Shown here one piece after another: positions 5,234-5,492 of a stretch of 5,492 bases of DNA. The position numbers and the translations under genes are program-made. The stretch covers positions 1 to 5,492 of the forward strand of contig CAMLJY010000177.1 in assembly GCA_946480465.1 (NCBI GenBank), read 5' to 3'. The first letter of the stretch is position 1; the number at the start of each line of letters is the position of its first letter. Under the pieces are notes generated by a model that searched no databases, was not told the DNA's origin, and was given only the letters and a program-made list of their open reading frames with translations. The stretch is from an uncultured Burkholderiales bacterium. Lineage in GTDB: Bacteria > Pseudomonadota > Gammaproteobacteria > Burkholderiales > Burkholderiaceae.

Positions 5234-5262
5234 ATGCGGCGCAGCAACGCGCCGGTGGTGCA

Positions 5263-5492
5263 TCAACCGCCGGGGCGCTTCTTCGCGCGCGGGTGCGCGG
5301 CGTCGTACACCTTGGCCAGGTGCTGGAAGTCGAGCTTGGTGTAGATCTGCGTCGTCGAGATGTTGGCGTGGCCCAGCAGCTCCTGCACGCCGCGCAGGTC
5401 GCCGCTGGACTGCAGCAGGTGCGATGCGTAGCTGTGACGCAGCATGTGCGGGTGCACGTCGGTCGGCAGGCCGGCGGCCAGCGCCAGGGTCT
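5263..5492 (-). CDS. xerC: Site-specific tyrosine recombinase XerC, C-terminal fragment
   Basis: The final 75 complete codons of a gene that enters from the right edge are visible. The fragment holds the end of the tyrosine recombinase catalytic domain: HMLRH, with the H-x-x-R pair at fragment residues 15 and 18, [13 protein letters not shown] with His41 and the nucleophile Tyr50, and then the tail [20 protein letters not shown]. XerC works with XerD at the dif site near the terminus to resolve chromosome dimers at cell division. The [20 protein letters not shown] block followed by [18 protein letters not shown] distinguishes XerC from XerD and from phage integrases. The stop is TGA. The gene converges with the solute-binding protein gene. 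The N-terminal core-binding domain and the other catalytic Arg are outside the window. Confidence 0.93.
   Translation of the reverse strand, partial: TLALAAGLPTDVHPHMLRHSYASHLLQSSGDLRGVQELLGHANISTTQIYTKLDFQHLAKVYDAAHPRAKKRPGG

Noticed and set aside
5263..5492. Phage or integron integrase marking a mobile element
   Set aside because: The C-terminal sequence is that of housekeeping XerC, and no attachment-site repeat, tRNA or phage gene is visible.

Overview
The window reads as chromosome of a high-GC betaproteobacterium, most likely Burkholderiales. This rests on the strongly G/C-biased third codon positions, the GlmS N-terminus, and the XerC C-terminus, which ends in the [22 protein letters not shown] tail usual in that order. 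I see no tRNA, rRNA, CRISPR array, insertion sequence or prophage.

Layout from left to right: (1) The first 28 codons of glmS on the minus strand, cut by the window edge. (2) A 154-bp divergent spacer, AT-richer than its surroundings, holding several palindromes and one Lrp-like box. (3) An Lrp/AsnC-family regulator on the plus strand, whose probable ATG lies inside a perfect 16-bp palindrome. (4) A convergent minus-strand block, which in transcription order is a VanW-domain/glycosyltransferase fusion, then rlmI (23S rRNA m5C1962 methyltransferase) overlapping it by 4 bp (ATGA), then after about 80 bp an 84-residue disordered hypothetical protein with a very strong ribosome binding site. (5) A roughly 245-bp divergent spacer with a candidate sigma70 promoter. 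(6) A stand-alone periplasmic family-3 solute-binding protein on the plus strand. (7) The last 75 codons of xerC on the minus strand, cut by the window edge.

Most genes are housekeeping: amino-sugar synthesis, rRNA modification and chromosome dimer resolution. The least ordinary object is the 633-residue fusion. It joins a VanW domain, a Cys-rich CxxC-x4-C-x2-H linker, and a GT-B-like glycosyltransferase whose usual second catalytic-loop glutamate is replaced by alanine. It appears translationally coupled to rlmI. Secondary points are the palindromes at the glmS/lrp junction, the solute-binding protein that lacks two usual amino-acid contacts and has no transporter partners in the window, and the disordered small protein. 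I found no convincing wholly new multi-gene system.
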